A stretch of DNA of 64,000 bases. It comes from Piezodorus guildinii. Its lineage: Eukaryota; Arthropoda; Insecta; Hemiptera; Pentatomidae. Shown piece after piece: positions 10,800 through 21,854 of the stretch. Each line of letters opens with the position of its first letter. Position 1 is the first letter of the stretch. The position numbers and the translations under genes are program-made. The notes beneath the pieces are model-generated. The model did no database searches and was not told the origin of the DNA. It saw nothing but the letters and a program-made list of their open reading frames with translations. The stretch spans positions 19,592,880 to 19,656,879 of the forward strand of contig CM041295.1 of NCBI GenBank assembly GCA_023052935.1, written 5' to 3'.

Positions 10800-11460
10800 T
10801 CATTATTAAGTAATATTACAATCAGCCCAATTTAGGACATTTTTAATAGTGATAAAGTACAACATTCATACTACATTCGCACGATATATACAAAACAATA
10901 AATTCATATAATAATGATACAATATATATAAAACAATCAATAAAAATATACAAAACAACATAAATATAAAACAATCAATAAAAATATTTTACAAAACAAA
11001 ATCAATAAAAATATTATACAAAACAAAATCAATAAAAATATTATACAAAACAAAATCAATAAAAATATTATACAAAACAAAATCAATAAAAATATATACA
11101 AAACAAAATCAATAAAAATATTATACAAAACAAAATCAATAAAAATATTATACAAAACAAAATCAATAAAAATATTATACAAAACAAAATCAATAAATAT
11201 TATACAAAACAATCAATAAAAATATTATACAAAACAAAATCAATAAAAATATTATACACAAGTCACTCATACCTATATACAATCTTCAAGCATACAGCAC
11301 GTGAGTGGAGAATCTAGCCAATGCCAGAACTCCAATATACGTGTTACAAGAGATCTCGAGGCCACTGCCGTTTCAACCTTCTAGGGGGATGGTAAGGATG
11401 TGTGGAGCTGGATAAGGATCGAGCTAGGGGATAAGGGTGATGGATAAGGTTCTGATGGAA
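10800..11460 (-). mobile_element. J2 Jockey-like LINE 3' end with expanded repeat
   Basis: Minus-strand 3' end of the J2 family. The C-terminal codons and 3' untranslated block at about 11270-11460 (CACTGCCGTTTCAACCTTCT and neighbours) match 34790-34900 and 35950-36000. The extreme 3' end at 10800-10880 matches 58025-58090. Between them the untranslated region has expanded into a 27-bp tandem array. Confidence 0.65.
10920..11268. repeat. 27-bp tandem repeat array
   Basis: About twelve copies of a 27-bp unit, core AATCAATAAAAATATTATAC followed by AAAACAA, with a few shortened copies. Because 27 is a multiple of three, the minus strand stays open for 91 codons of a meaningless repetitive peptide. 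It lies inside the 3' region of a J2 LINE copy. Confidence 0.9.
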
Positions 11461-11499
11461 TTTAGAGAATTAACAAAATATAAATGTTAAAAAATGGGG

Positions 11500-11645
11500 T
11501 CCCATTAGATTTGTCTTAATATTTTTCTTTCGAAAAGCTGCAAACTTTTGACATCTGATCTAGATAAAGCCCCTGTCAAAGTCTCTGAGCCATATGTAGA
11601 AACTTTTCTGATCAGTGTTTCTTTAAGTCTAACGTTCGTTCTTCT
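11500..11645 (-). pseudogene. LINE reverse transcriptase thumb fragment
   Basis: One minus-strand frame reads KETLIRKVSTYGSETLTG, then ALSRSDVKSLQLFERKIL. This matches the LIRPV.TYG.E.W....... L..FERK.L block of several LINE reverse transcriptases (the same position as VLYGCETW in L3). It is a short orphan fragment not in frame with anything beyond, and belongs to a different family from L3 and J1/J2. Confidence 0.55.
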
Positions 11646-11934
11646 TTAGAACAGATGGCTTGGTAATAATTTTGCCATATCAATGTAACATTTGCTAGCG
11701 ATCAGCTCAGCTGTTGTCAAAAGACATATGCTTTATCAATTTTGAACATACATAATATAAAAACTTAAAAAATGATAATTTTTATATAGGCTTGACCTAA
11801 GAAATTGGGGCTTGAGACAAACTAAAACTTTTGGTATAAGTGGCTAATTTGGTAGGATTCGATGTGACAAATCAAAATCAACAAATACTACTTCAAAAAT
11901 GTTTCATGAAAAACCTGCAGAAACCCCCTCATCC

Positions 11935-12690
11935 TACAGAACCATCTATCCGGCATTGAAGAATGGTGTCAAAACTGGAGAATTAAAATAAATCCTAAGA
12001 AATCCCATCAAATTACCTTCACTCTACGACGTAAACCTAGGACCTTCTGCCCCACCGTATCCTTAAACAATATCCTACTTACTCCTGTTGAACAGATCCA
12101 GTACTTAGGACTCCACCTCGACAAACGCCTAACATGGAATCCTCATACTAGACTGAAACGACAGGAAACTGCTCGTAGATACAGATTACTACAACACTTA
12201 CTTGACAAACGCTCACAACCTCCTACTTACTACAAAAAACTCATCTATATAACAATTATCAGACCTGTTTGGACCTATGGCATTGAGCTATGAGGGTCTA
12301 ATAAACCATCGAATTCCTCTCGCATCCAATCCTTGCAGTCCAAAATCCTTCGTAAAATTCTCAATGCTCCTTACTTTGTTACTAATAAAATCATCCATAA
12401 AGACCTAAATATCCCATTTTTTAAAGACTTGGCCCATTACAGATATACCTCTTTTCATTCCAAACTCCCTGCCCGCTGAAACACGCTTATCCGTGACCTA
12501 TCCTCCATATCTCTTCCCGACAACCCACCGAGGCGCCTTAAAAGAAGATGGCCAAGAGACCTCCTAACATCAATAAGACATTGGAGTACTACCAATGGGT
12601 AGTTTCTTCACAGGACTACCATGTGTTCTAATAATATATCAAGCCTGTTTACTATTTGTATTGATTTAATACAGTTGTAAATTTCCTTAA
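11935..12690 (+). pseudogene. J1 Jockey-like LINE 3' fragment
   Basis: Decayed copy of J1 covering the end of the reverse transcriptase and the C-terminus: WCQNWRIKINPKKSHQITFTL..RKP, LTPVEQIQYLGLHLDKRLTW, then IIRPVWTYGIEL, SNSSRIQSLQSKILRKILNA and RRLKRRWPRDLLT. A stop replaces the Trp in the ELWGS block, and the SHPNP-type region is altered. The 3' end has CAGTTGTAAATTTCC and an A-rich tail at about 12690. Confidence 0.75.
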
Positions 12691-12789
12691 ATAAAAAAAA
12701 AAACCTCCTCTTTTTTTCTTATTTATAAATGGATTATATACATGCAAGAAATGTAGTGCAATCGTAAAACAGTTGTAATTCCTGTTTTC

Positions 12790-12925
12790 ACAAAAAAACA
12801 TTTTAGGATCCCCTGAGCCAAATGACCAAGTCCCACAAAATAGTCTGTGAGTGTGTTAAGTCTAGCTCAAAAACAAAAATTCTTTCGTAAATGAAATAAA
12901 ATATTTGAGATATATATTTTGATGA
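12790..12925 (+). repeat. Family H repeat, 5' part
   Basis: Matches the beginning of family H (see 46555-47475): the GACCAAGTCCC block, a TG-rich stretch and the AAGTCTAGCTCAAAAA block. It is truncated downstream. Confidence 0.55.
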
Positions 12926-13129
12926 CTTGATTACTAAAAGATAGATTTTCGTATCTAAAGAAAAACTTTATTTTAATGTATTTCATTTATAAACTTTCTG
13001 AAAAGAATGGGCTAAATGATGGTAAACGCCGAATCAAAATCCGTCGCATGGTTTAGACGGAAATCGCGGAAACGAAGAATCGCAGTATCATTTAATATAC
13101 ATAGAGGAGATTTGTATTTTATGATTATA

Positions 13130-13850
13130 ATTATTTCAATCAATTCCAATAAATCCCAACAAATTACCTTTACCCTTCGTCGGAAACCTATGACATCCTG
13201 CCCTACAGTGTCCTTTAATGATATTCCGCTTGTCCCGGTTGAACAGATCCGATATTTAGGACTCCTGCTTGACAAACGACTTACATGGAATCCGCATACA
13301 AGACTGAAGAGACAAGAAACTGCACGAAGATTTCGGCTACTCCAACACTTACTAGACAGACGCTCTAACCTTTCACTTAACTACAAAAGACTCATTTACA
13401 TGACCATCATAAGGCCTATCTGGACCTACGGAGTAGAGCTTTGGGGCTCTACTAAACCATCAAACTCTTCCCGTATCCAATCCTTACAATCCAAAATCCT
13501 TCGCAAAATCCTTAACGCTCCTTACTTTGTCACGAATAAAATCATCCACAATGATCTTAATGTTCCATATGTTGCTGATTTGGCCCGTACCAGGTATCAC
13601 ACCTTCCATGAAAAACTCCACTCCCACTCTAATCCATTAGTTTCAATCCTTGCTTCCTCTTCTATTCCTGATAATCCTACGAGGCGTCTGAAAAGAAGAT
13701 GGCCTCGAGACCTTCTTGTTTAGACTCACTACCAAAGAGTGCTGTCAATGGGCAGTTTCTCTTCATGTTCATTATATGTGTTATAACATTGCAGCATATT
13801 TACTTGATGTATTTTTTGTACAGTTGTAAATTTCAATAAAAAAAAAAAAA
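13130..13850 (+). mobile_element. J1 Jockey-like LINE, truncated copy with open C-terminal frame
   Basis: The open frame ends at 13723 and encodes the last ~195 residues of the J1 reverse transcriptase protein: SINSNKSQQITFTLRRKP, PVEQIRYLGLLLDKRLTWNP, IIRPIWTYGVELWGST, IQSLQSKILRKILNAPYFVT and RRLKRRWPRDLLV. The catalytic YADD box lies upstream in the family and is missing, so this copy is 5'-truncated. Codons before about 13130 (WFRRKSRKRRIAVSF...) do not match the family and are probably flank. The 3' end has TACAGTTGTAAATTTC, AATAAA and a poly-A tail at 13836-13850, consistent with target-primed insertion. The open frame suggests a fairly recent copy. Confidence 0.8.
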
Positions 13851-14299
13851 AAATTATTTCATTTATTTATTTTTTGAATTCTTTGGGTATTGTTTTCGTG
13901 AATGGCAGACTAACCTTTTTTCTTTTTCGTTATCAGGCACATTATTTGTAACTAATCCATTAAAACAATAAGTTTCATGAGAAGCGACTTCATGAAGAAA
14001 CGTGTTTACATCTTTTAATAATAAAGTTTAGCCCAAGTACCAAATGCCCGTCGGGGCGAACTTGAAGCAACAAACTGGAGCTACGTAAACAATTTCTAAA
14101 TAGTTCAAGTTTCTGGGTCAGTAGTTAGCCACTGCTTTTGCATTAAAAGCCAGAGTCTCCCCTAATTAAGAAGTTTAACGATATAAACTTGCGGGGGCTT
14201 GTATAAATATAATAATCCTCAAGCTTTATCTAAATTAAAAACTTTTATACATCTTATAAAATTACTTAAAAAAAAAAAAAAAAAAAAAAAGATTTTATG
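13851..14299. other. Unassigned AT-rich sequence
   Basis: No feature recognised; a long A run ends at about 14290, just before a SINE. Confidence 0.4.
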
Positions 14300-14580
14300 A
14301 AGGCGGTTACCTGTGGCGTAGTTGCTAGCCTAACAAATTCGTGTGCCCGAGGTCGTTGGTCCAAACTCGGTAGATGGCTATAGGATTTTTAAAATGGGAA
14401 TAAAAATTCTTGGTTATGCCGTCCTTCGGAGGGGACGTAAAAGGGTCCCTAGTGAGATCTCAGATAATCTTTAAAGATCCATATCCTCATTAAATCTGGA
14501 TAGGCGGAATTAAGGACTTTAACTGTAGCATTGCCTGATGTATCACACTAGCATAATGTGACGATTAATAAATAAACAAA
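14300..14580 (+). mobile_element. tRNA-derived SINE, group C
   Basis: The head CCTGTGGCGTAGTTGCTAGC resembles a pol III A box. A weak B box follows (GTTGGTCCAAACTC). The body has GGTTATGCCGTCCTTCGGAG and ends in AATAAATAAACAAACAAAC. Related copies are at 21555-21700 and 29605-29875. Confidence 0.65.
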
Positions 14581-14609
14581 CAAACAATTAGTCTATGACG
14601 AACAGTTTT

Positions 14610-14760
14610 TACTTTTACTTATTTATATATAAAATATATAAGGGAAAGTATAGGGATCGTGAAAATGTTCGAATTAAAGTGAGTGTGTCAAGTCTAGCTC
14701 AAAAAACTAAAATTATTACGTAAATGCAATAAAATATTTGAGATATTATTTTTTTTATTT
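14610..14760 (+). repeat. Family H repeat, 5' end
   Basis: Starts with the family H edge (TTTTTACTTTTACTTATTTA), GGGAAAGTAT, GATCGTGAAAA and the AAGTCTAGCTCAAAAA block, then diverges. Confidence 0.6.
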
Positions 14761-15379
14761 TTATTTTATTTGTCGCAGTGTTCTGATCCTAAAATTCAAT
14801 ACAATATTATCTCTTTCTTAAAAAATAAATGAGATATAAATCTTATTTTTATTTATTTTTTCTACTACAACGGTTTATTATGTAAATAATGAACGAAAAG
14901 GAAAGTAAAATCACAGAATTTTAAAATAAATTAATTACATAAAAACATTGTCTACTTTGGATAATAAAATGAAGAAGGTAAATATACCATACAGCGTTTT
15001 AATTTCGGGAATTAAAGACCATCTGTTATTTTAGCATTCGAGGGTTATTAAAACAAAACTAACTAAATAAGGTAATAAGGTCGATTCAAATGCCTAATTT
15101 AGGGTCTTAACCCTGGTATAATTAAACGAGGATCATTAACCAGGAGGTTTAACTGCCTTTTGGTTAAACCTATAACCAATTTGAGGGGGTTGTCCGGCTT
15201 ATTACCTATTCTAGTACTATTCTGCAAGCCATGGTCTGCCCCCATTCCTTCAAATGCCTTCTATATCGGGGCTAAAGCTACCGATATTAACCAGTCATGT
15301 TATTACCTTCAATAGCGTTCAGGACAATTCTTGTGTTTTGTTATTGTAGAATCTGACCCAGTTCTTGTTCATTTTATGC
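14761..15379. other. Unassigned sequence with local inverted words
   Basis: Between about 15075 and 15310 several TTAACC/GGTTAA-type words alternate, giving short hairpins. A CCTTCAAATGCC word recurs. No coding content and no match elsewhere in the window was noticed. Confidence 0.35.
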
Positions 15380-15780
15380 TATCCCACAAGTTTTATAACA
15401 TTGTGGCTTTCAAGAATTGAGACGTTGATTCCCAAAACGTACTGAAGGACATTTTTTACGAAATTGATATTTTTACATATTTATATTCTCCTCATTTAGT
15501 TTTATCTAAATCTTAAATTTGATTGTATTTAATGAACACTCATGTCCTTTAATAACGCGATTTAGAAATGCCTTAATTTCTTAAGGTACTTATTACACAT
15601 CTAGTTTCGTTCTGAATCATACTAAAACATTTCATTTCATAACTTTAATATGGTTTTATTAATATAGTGAAAAAGAAATTCTATATTTTAATGCGAAAAG
15701 AATCAAATTAGCTGGTTTAATAATATAATAAAGAGAGATTTTGGCGCTTCCAGTAAAATTTCCTAAAATGGATATTTTTT

Positions 15781-16581
15781 AGTCAGTTTGCTGGTGTTCC
15801 TCAAGGCAGTATCCTAAGACATATTCTTTTCACAGTTTATACAGCTGATATCCCATCCCATCCTAACACTTTCCTTTTTACCTACGCTGATGACACTTGT
15901 GTGTTATCAGTCAATACTGATCAAAGTATTGCCTCTCAAACTCTCCAATCCCACATCAGAGACCTCGAAGTGTGGTGTCAGAACTTGAGAATTAAAATAA
16001 ATGCCAACAAATCCAACCAAATTACCTTTACCCTGCGTCGTAAACCTATGTCATCCTGCCCTACTGTCTCCTTCAATAATACTCCTCTTGTCCCTGTTGA
16101 ACAGATCCGATATCTAGGACTGCACCTTGACAAACGTCTCACTTGGAACCCTCATACAAGACTTAAACGACAAGAAACTACTCGACGTTTTCGACTACTT
16201 AAACACTTACTAGACAAACGTTCTAATCTTCCACTTAACTACATAAGACTCATCTACATGACTATCATAAGGCCGACATGGACTTACGGAGCAGACCTTT
16301 GGGGCTCTACTAAACCATCGAATTCTTCCCGTATCCAATCACTACAATCCAAAATCCTTCGTAAAATCCTCAATGCTCCTTACTTTGTCACGAATACACT
16401 AATCCATAAAGATCTTAATGTTCCGTATGTTGCTGATTTGGCCCGATCTAGATACCATTCCTTTCATGGTAAACTCCATTCCCACCCTAATCCTCTAAGT
16501 TCAATCCTTTCTTCCTCTTCGATTCCCGACAATCCTCCGAGGCGTCTGAAAAGGAGATGGCCCCGAGATCTTCTAGTTTAG
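15781..16581 (+). CDS. Jockey-clade reverse transcriptase, C-terminal two-fifths
   Basis: 266 uninterrupted codons with no true start: the frame enters in mid-protein after a stop at the insertion boundary. In order: AGVPQGSI (palm motif before the active site, residues 4-11), TYADDT (catalytic YADD, about 34-39), SHIRDLEVWCQNLRIKINANKS, QIRYLGLHLDKRLTWNP (thumb), IIRPTWTYGADLWGST, SKILRKILNAPYFVT and the C-terminus RRLKRRWPRDLLV. These are the standard blocks of non-LTR reverse transcriptases, which copy their own RNA at a nicked target. The N-terminal fingers, the APE endonuclease and ORF1 are absent, so it is not autonomous. One change in a usually conserved block is LRHILF where LGPILF is expected. 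Confidence 0.8.
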   Translation, partial: SQFAGVPQGSILRHILFTVYTADIPSHPNTFLFTYADDTCVLSVNTDQSIASQTLQSHIRDLEVWCQNLRIKINANKSNQITFTLRRKPMSSCPTVSFNNTPLVPVEQIRYLGLHLDKRLTWNPHTRLKRQETTRRFRLLKHLLDKRSNLPLNYIRLIYMTIIRPTWTYGADLWGSTKPSNSSRIQSLQSKILRKILNAPYFVTNTLIHKDLNVPYVADLARSRYHSFHGKLHSHPNPLSSILSSSSIPDNPPRRLKRRWPRDLLV

Positions 16582-16710
16582 AACATTTTTAGAGTGCTTC
16601 CATTGAGAAGCATCTCTACATGTGTTTCATGCCTTTATATATTTCATCTAATTTACTTGTTGTATTCCTGTATACAGTTGTAAATTCCAATAAATAAATA
16701 AAAATAAAAA
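15781..16710 (+). mobile_element. J1 Jockey-like LINE, best-preserved copy
   Basis: 5'-truncated insertion holding the palm, thumb and C-terminus of a Jockey-clade reverse transcriptase, then the 3' untranslated region with CAGTTGTAAATTCC, AATAAATAAATAAAAATAAA and the tail. The open frame inside it is listed separately. The flanks belong to the TAGTACCTTTTGG repeat, into which it appears to have inserted. Confidence 0.85.
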
Positions 16711-16864
16711 AATGGATATAGTACCTTTTGGAAATCAACGTCTCAATTTTACAGGAAACGCAAAAATCTGTCATTTATTTATTATTGGACCAATTTACGT
16801 GATTCCTTTTTTTATTAAATTTTTTTTTTTCTTTTTTATGATATATTTTATTGTTTTTTACAAC

Positions 16865-17105
16865 TGTATATACGAATACAATAAGTAAAATTGCTGAATT
16901 ACAAGAACAGGCATGTATAGACATGTAAAGAATCTACCCAGTGGTAGTACTTCAAAGTTTATTTTATGCGCAGGTTTCGAGGCCACCGTCTTTTCAGGAG
17001 CTTCGGAGGATTACCGGGAATAGATGTAGATGAAAGGTTACGGTCAAGCGGGTTTGAGTGGGCAGGTAGTTTGGAATTAAAGAAGGTGTATCTATCGCGG
17101 GCTAT
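16865..17105 (-). pseudogene. J1 LINE 3' end fragment
   Basis: Minus strand: J1 C-terminal codons (SHPNP..., IPGNPPKLLKRR-type, frame-shifted) followed by the family 3' end including TATACAGTTGTA. Truncated at about 17105. Confidence 0.6.
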
Positions 17106-18000
17106 TAAAATCTAAAGTTGATTTTTAAGCGAGTTATCAACTTATTTTTTTCAAATGATTGCACTTTTCCGATGACTTTCAAACAATATAATATGGATAT
17201 ACTACTTTTTGGAATGAAACGTGGATATAGTACTTTTTGGAAAGAATTAAAAGATATATAGTACTTTTTGGAAAAATATAACGCCGGTAAGTTGGTCACT
17301 ATAACCTTCCTGATACCTTACCGATAACTAACGTCTTTATATTGTTAATTACTAAGTTATGTATATTTACTTATTTTGCTTCTGAGAAATATCTTTCTTT
17401 GTAACCAATAATTACATTGATTATCTATTCTTCATAAAGAAACTAAATAATCAAAGGACAATTTATATATTTATGGCACTATAAATGAATAATAAAAGTT
17501 TATAAAATGAAAGTTTGTGTGAATTTATGAAATGTATCTATATTATTAACTACGTGTAAAGAATATTTAACAACAGAGACTGATAAATAAATAACTTTTG
17601 AGCTTTTATTTTACATGAAAAAATCAAACAAATCTACTATTAAGTTAGATGAGGCACGGTTTCCCTCTCATATTTAGCAAGTTCTTGAAATGATAATTCC
17701 AACTATTTGCTGGATCAAATACCATTATTCTATTAAAATGTGAGTTTATGAATTTTTTTAAACTAAATTTATGTTGCTGCAAGAAGAAATACTATAAAAA
17801 AAAAAACATAATTTAATTGACAACCTACAAGAACCTAAGCGACGCAATCAAGTTGTTTAAAACAGCCTAAAAACTGATTATTAGGTTAAAATCATTGATT
17901 AAAATAATAGCTGTGACTCAAGACGTGTTAAATGAACCGATAAAAATGCACAAAATTAAGAAAACGATAAATTATTGGTTATATATTACGGGGTTATTTG
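17106..18000. other. AT-rich sequence between motif clusters
   Basis: Apart from three TAGTACTTTTTGGAA words at 17190-17275, nothing is recognised. The minus-strand frame at 17105-17299 is a translation of those words. Confidence 0.4.
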
Positions 18001-18544
18001 CTTCTGCCGTATAGTAGGAAATATAGTACCTTTGGAAGGAAATGAAAGGAAAGGTTATATCTGTTTATAGAGGATATAGTACCTTTTGGAATGAAATGAA
18101 ATGTGGATTTAGTAGTTTTTGGAATGAAATGCAATTTTCAAATAAGTTTTTAAAGGATTTTTATGTTTCTTGGATAAAATTGATGACGAATTTAGATAAA
18201 ACTAAACCATTAGAATAAAAATACGTCAAAATATCAACTTCAAAAAAATGTCCTTTAGTACCTTTTGGAAATCAACGTATCAATGGAGAAGTGGATTCCC
18301 TAAAGGTACTACTTCCACTTTAAACAATTTTACAGGAATCGCCAAAATATGCTATTTATTTATTATTGGTTCAATTAACTTGATTATTTATTTATTTTTT
18401 GTATTAAACGATGTGGCTTTCAAGACAGTTGTTCATAATTAAGCCCTGTTCATATCGACGTAAATTCGATAAAGTAATTAGTAAATTATGAATAAACTTG
18501 ATAATAAATTTAGTTGAACTAAAAAGTAAATATCTAAAATATGT

Positions 18545-19730
18545 CTCTCCTGTCCTCTATCTCCTATTTACAGCTGACATACCTACGGATCCTGATACCT
18601 TCTTAGAAACTTTGCCGACGATACTGCCATTTTATCAACCCAATCAGATCCCGAAATTGCATCTTCCTATCTACAAAGACATCTATCCTGATTGAATTTT
18701 GGTGCGCTAATTGGCGTATCAAAATTAATGAATCCAAATGTAAGCACATCACCTTTACCCTTCGCCGCAGATCCTGTCCACAAGTCAATTTTAACTCCTT
18801 ACCCCTTCCCTGCTCTGACACAGTCCGGTATCTGGGATTCTTACTAGAAAAAAGACTAACGTGGAACCCACACACTCGACTTAAACGACAAGAACTCAAC
18901 AGACGATACGGCCAACTATATAGACTACTAAACAGAACATCAAAACTTTCTGTTGCTAATAAACTATTAATTTACAAGACGATTCTAAAACCGATATGGA
19001 CCTACGGATTCGAACTGTGGGGGACAACTAAATTTTCGAACATCAGGCGTATCCAATCCTTTCAGTCCAAAGTCCTTAGAACAATAGTCAATGCTCCCTA
19101 TTATGTTACAAACAAGACCTTACACAATGATCTGAATATCCCATTTGTCCTCGATTTAATCCCATCTAAATTCCTAAACTTCCACCAGAGGCTAACTCAC
19201 CTTCCTAATCCTTTATCCCAATCCCTATCTAGCTCCAGCCATCCCTATAACCCTCCTCGTAGGTTGAAACGGCAGTGGCCTAGAGATCTCTTATAACTAA
19301 ACAATGCTGAGTGTTGGCAATGGCCAGCTTCTCCACTCACGCCTGAGAGTCTGTGGCTCTAGCGCCCTCTCTCAGTCTCCACTGGCTTATTAGACCGGTG
19401 ACGCGACTGACTGAGAGGCGCTGGGATCTCCCACTTGTGGGCGTCGGGGTTTAATTCGGAGTTCCCAGGGGCAGTATGTAAATATTGTATATATATGTAT
19501 GAATGTGACCAAGATTATTATTATTTATTTATTTTATTTTATTTTTATCTTTATTTACGGTTATTTATTCTTCTTTATATTTTATTTATTTCTATTTATT
19601 TTGTATTCATTTATTTTTATTTCTTTATTTTGTGTACATAAGGAATAATGAACTTAATATCACTAATACTTATTGCCCAAGATTGTGGCAGATTGTATTA
19701 TTTCTAAATAAATAAAAGTTATAAAAAAAA
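18545..19730 (+). mobile_element. J2 Jockey-like LINE, 3' half
   Basis: Second Jockey-like family. Reading across frameshifts: LLFTADIPTDPDTFLET, FADDTAILSTQSDPEIASS (catalytic FADD, near 18617), INESKCKHITFTLRRRSCP, DTVRYLGFLLEKRLTWNPHT, ILKPIWTYGFELWGTT, IQSFQSKVLRTIVNAPYYVT and a C-terminus RRLKRQWPRDLL ending near 19296. The protein is J1-like but distinct (RRYGQLYRLLN against RRFRLLKHLLD). The 3' untranslated part holds a less AT-rich block (19300-19470) and ends in TTGTATTATTTCTAAATAAA plus poly-A. A frameshift near 18615 and a stop near 18695 make it a pseudogene. Confidence 0.8.
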
Positions 19731-19739
19731 AAAAAAAAA

Positions 19740-20032
19740 TAAAAAAATCTGTCTCTAAAATATCCTTAAACAATTAAACTAATTTGAAAAACTTTTTAAA
19801 AAAATGTACACAATTTCGCAATAATATTTTTTATATACATACATTTCATATACATATCCACATAGATGTCACTCATACTAGATAAAATAAAATCAGTATA
19901 TTATTATTTTATTTTATTATATTTGCGTTATCAAGGAATTTAGAGTTACTGAAAATATATAATTATTAAATGACTGAAAAAGGGTTGTCTAAGATTTGTC
20001 CTATTTGAGTCAACGAAAAACTGCAATCAAGC
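19740..20032. other. Unassigned AT-rich sequence
   Basis: No feature recognised between the J2 tail and the CR1-like fragment. Confidence 0.4.
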
Positions 20033-20865
20033 TCAATTATGTTCTCTAAAGAGTCCCAAAGTCTTGTAGCATACTGATTTATTTAGTGTAAAATAAAAAT
20101 CGCCTATCTGCCTACTATTAACCCTTCCTACCCTGAAGTCAAGTCCCCCAAGCACATTACTGTCGTCTATACTCCCTGGACCAGTTTGACAAGGGGTCTT
20201 ATGGCAGCTATTGTACACCTGTTCTTCAATGTATGCCTTACATTAAATTCACACATCAATTGACTGTATGAGATTTCCCAACCAGGGTAATACAAATATT
20301 TTTTTAAAAATAAAAATTTTAGAAATCGCTTTTGCAACCTTACAATCAAATTAACTCCTTTTATGGTTCCAGGAAACCATATAAGCGCACCATATTCAAT
20401 GTAAAGTCTTACAAAAGCGTTAAACAAAAATAATAATGTACCAGTGTCCTTAAAATCATAGCACATCCTTCTGATAAATACTATTTTCCGCAGGCATGTT
20501 GAATAAATGTTATTGATATGAGCGTTAAAGGTTAACCGGTCATCAAATAAAATACCTAAATCCTTTACTATGCAATATCTCTCAAGCATTTCACCCTTTA
20601 TCTGAAACTTATACCTAATTGTCGTTTTTTTCCTCGAGTATGAGTCCAAAGAACACTTTTTAATATTTAAATTTAGTAAATTTTCTTTACTCCATTTAAT
20701 AAGATTTTCTAAATTGATCTGATGCTTAGCGCAATCATCGATGGCATTAATAGCACTGAAAAACTTCAAATCATCAGCAAACAGTAAGCACCCAGAGTAA
20801 TTAAATATTTTTTTAATATAATTATGAAAACCGGGAACAATAAAGGAACATAAATAATTCCTCAA
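20033..20865 (-). pseudogene. CR1/I-like LINE reverse transcriptase, C-terminal half
   Basis: A 232-codon minus-strand frame (20167-20865) carries CLLFADDLKFF (catalytic FADD), NLENLIKWSKENLLNLNIKKC, a KFQIKGEML..RYCIVKDLGILFDDRLTFNAHI thumb region, FIRRMCYDF, LFNAFVRLYIEYGALIW and LQKRFLKFLF. After a frameshift near 20190 the C-terminus continues in the next frame (20033-20218): DDSNVLGGLDFRVGRVNSRQ...GLFREHN. This arrangement is typical of LINE polymerases with an LLFADDLKI box. The palm motif upstream of FADD and the endonuclease are missing. Only this copy is present here, so clade placement is tentative. Confidence 0.7.
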
Positions 20866-20889
20866 TTTTCTTTATAACGCCAACTGTAT

Positions 20890-20962
20890 TTAATAGTTCT
20901 TAAATTGACTTCAACAACCAAGGTAAGTGAATGTCGTGTGTTGCCAGGACCAGATTTTTTTT
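20890..20962 (+). repeat. Family H repeat, 3' tip
   Basis: Carries TTCTTAAATTGACTT, AAGGTAAGTGAATGTCGTGT and the terminal CCAGATTTTTTT of family H; the rest is missing. Confidence 0.55.
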
Positions 20963-20964
20963 AC

Positions 20965-21431
20965 AAAGTAATTTTAGTAAAGAAAAACCTGAATTAAAAA
21001 ATATTAAGGGAAGTAATAAAAATTAATTAACGATATACCGCTTTAATGGTAAGTTAATTTATATGATGGCTGGAATTAGACAGTATTCATCAAAAGGAAT
21101 TGAAGAAGGAAACCCAATCGCTTTGCTACAACAGCCAGTAATTAAGCCCGGCTACAAATCCTCTATTAACTCTTTGAATTCAGTTAAACCTTGTCCGATT
21201 TAGTTGCCCGATATTTCCACTCTTCATTAAAATAATTATTCAAAGGGTGAAAATAAGCAAGTCTCTAAGAGGGATATCCCAACCCTTATATAATCCAACT
21301 GAAAGAAAAAAATAGTTTAAGAATTCAGTTCAGTTTACATGTAAATAGCTAAATACATTATGTAGTTAAAATTTAGAAGATATTCCTTGCCGTCCTTCCT
21401 TCTTTAATTATACTTCAGAAGAAGGTTAAAA

Positions 21432-21486
<55 letters not shown>

Positions 21487-21550
21487 AAATTAAAATTAAC
21501 TGTTCTGATGAAAATTCGAGCTCGGGTATCTCCTGCTCATAACTAATAAT
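20965..21550. other. Unassigned sequence with GA microsatellite
   Basis: A (GA)n tract of about 27 dinucleotides occupies 21431-21483. Nothing else recognised. Confidence 0.6.
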
Positions 21551-21554
21551 ATTT

Positions 21555-21700
21555 TAGTCATCTGTGCTGTAGTGGCTAGCAGCCTTCTATGCTCAAAGTC
21601 ACGGGTTCTATCCCGCAGATGGCCCCAGGACTGTTTAAAGGTGTGTAAACATCTTTGGTTATGTCGTCCTCCAGAGGGGAGATAAGTATTAGTATTAGCG
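21555..21700 (+). mobile_element. tRNA-derived SINE, group C (short copy)
   Basis: Head CTGTGCTGTAGTGGCTAGCA (A box) and CGGGTTCTATCCC (B-box variant), then GGTTATGTCGTCCTCCAGAG as in the copy at 14300. Truncated at its 3' end. Confidence 0.65.
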
Positions 21701-21854
21701 CTATACGAAAATTCATTCAATATGTACATTGTAAAACAAAAACAAAATTACAAAGAAGAATAAATATACCTAAATAGAAAGAAAAGAATAGATAAATAAA
21801 AATAAAATAATAATAAGGTTGTCCACAAGTTATTTTTTTAAGATAGAGCGAAAA

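Larger units (their letters stand above)
15380..18440. repeat. TAGTACCTTTTGGAA motif cluster, interrupted by J1
   Basis: Variants of GGATATAGTACCTTTTGGAA occur near 16716, 17192, 17221, 17255, 18013, 18073, 18110 and 18254, and inverted near 15434. Longer homology surrounds some of them: 16700-16810 is a direct relative of 18240-18400, and 15415-15510 is an inverted relative of 18175-18290. A J1 LINE (15781-16710) and a J1 tail (16865-17105) sit inside. This looks like an unclassified repeat present in several rearranged copies, not a gene; the frame at 18248-18442 is one of these copies. Confidence 0.5.

Noticed and set aside
10937..11212. 91-codon repetitive membrane-like protein
   Set aside because: It is the translation of a 27-bp tandem repeat; the hydrophobic look comes from AT-rich codons.
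13016..13130. N-terminal extension of the J1 frame at 13130-13723
   Set aside because: Codons before about 13130 do not match other J1 copies; the openness is accidental flanking sequence.
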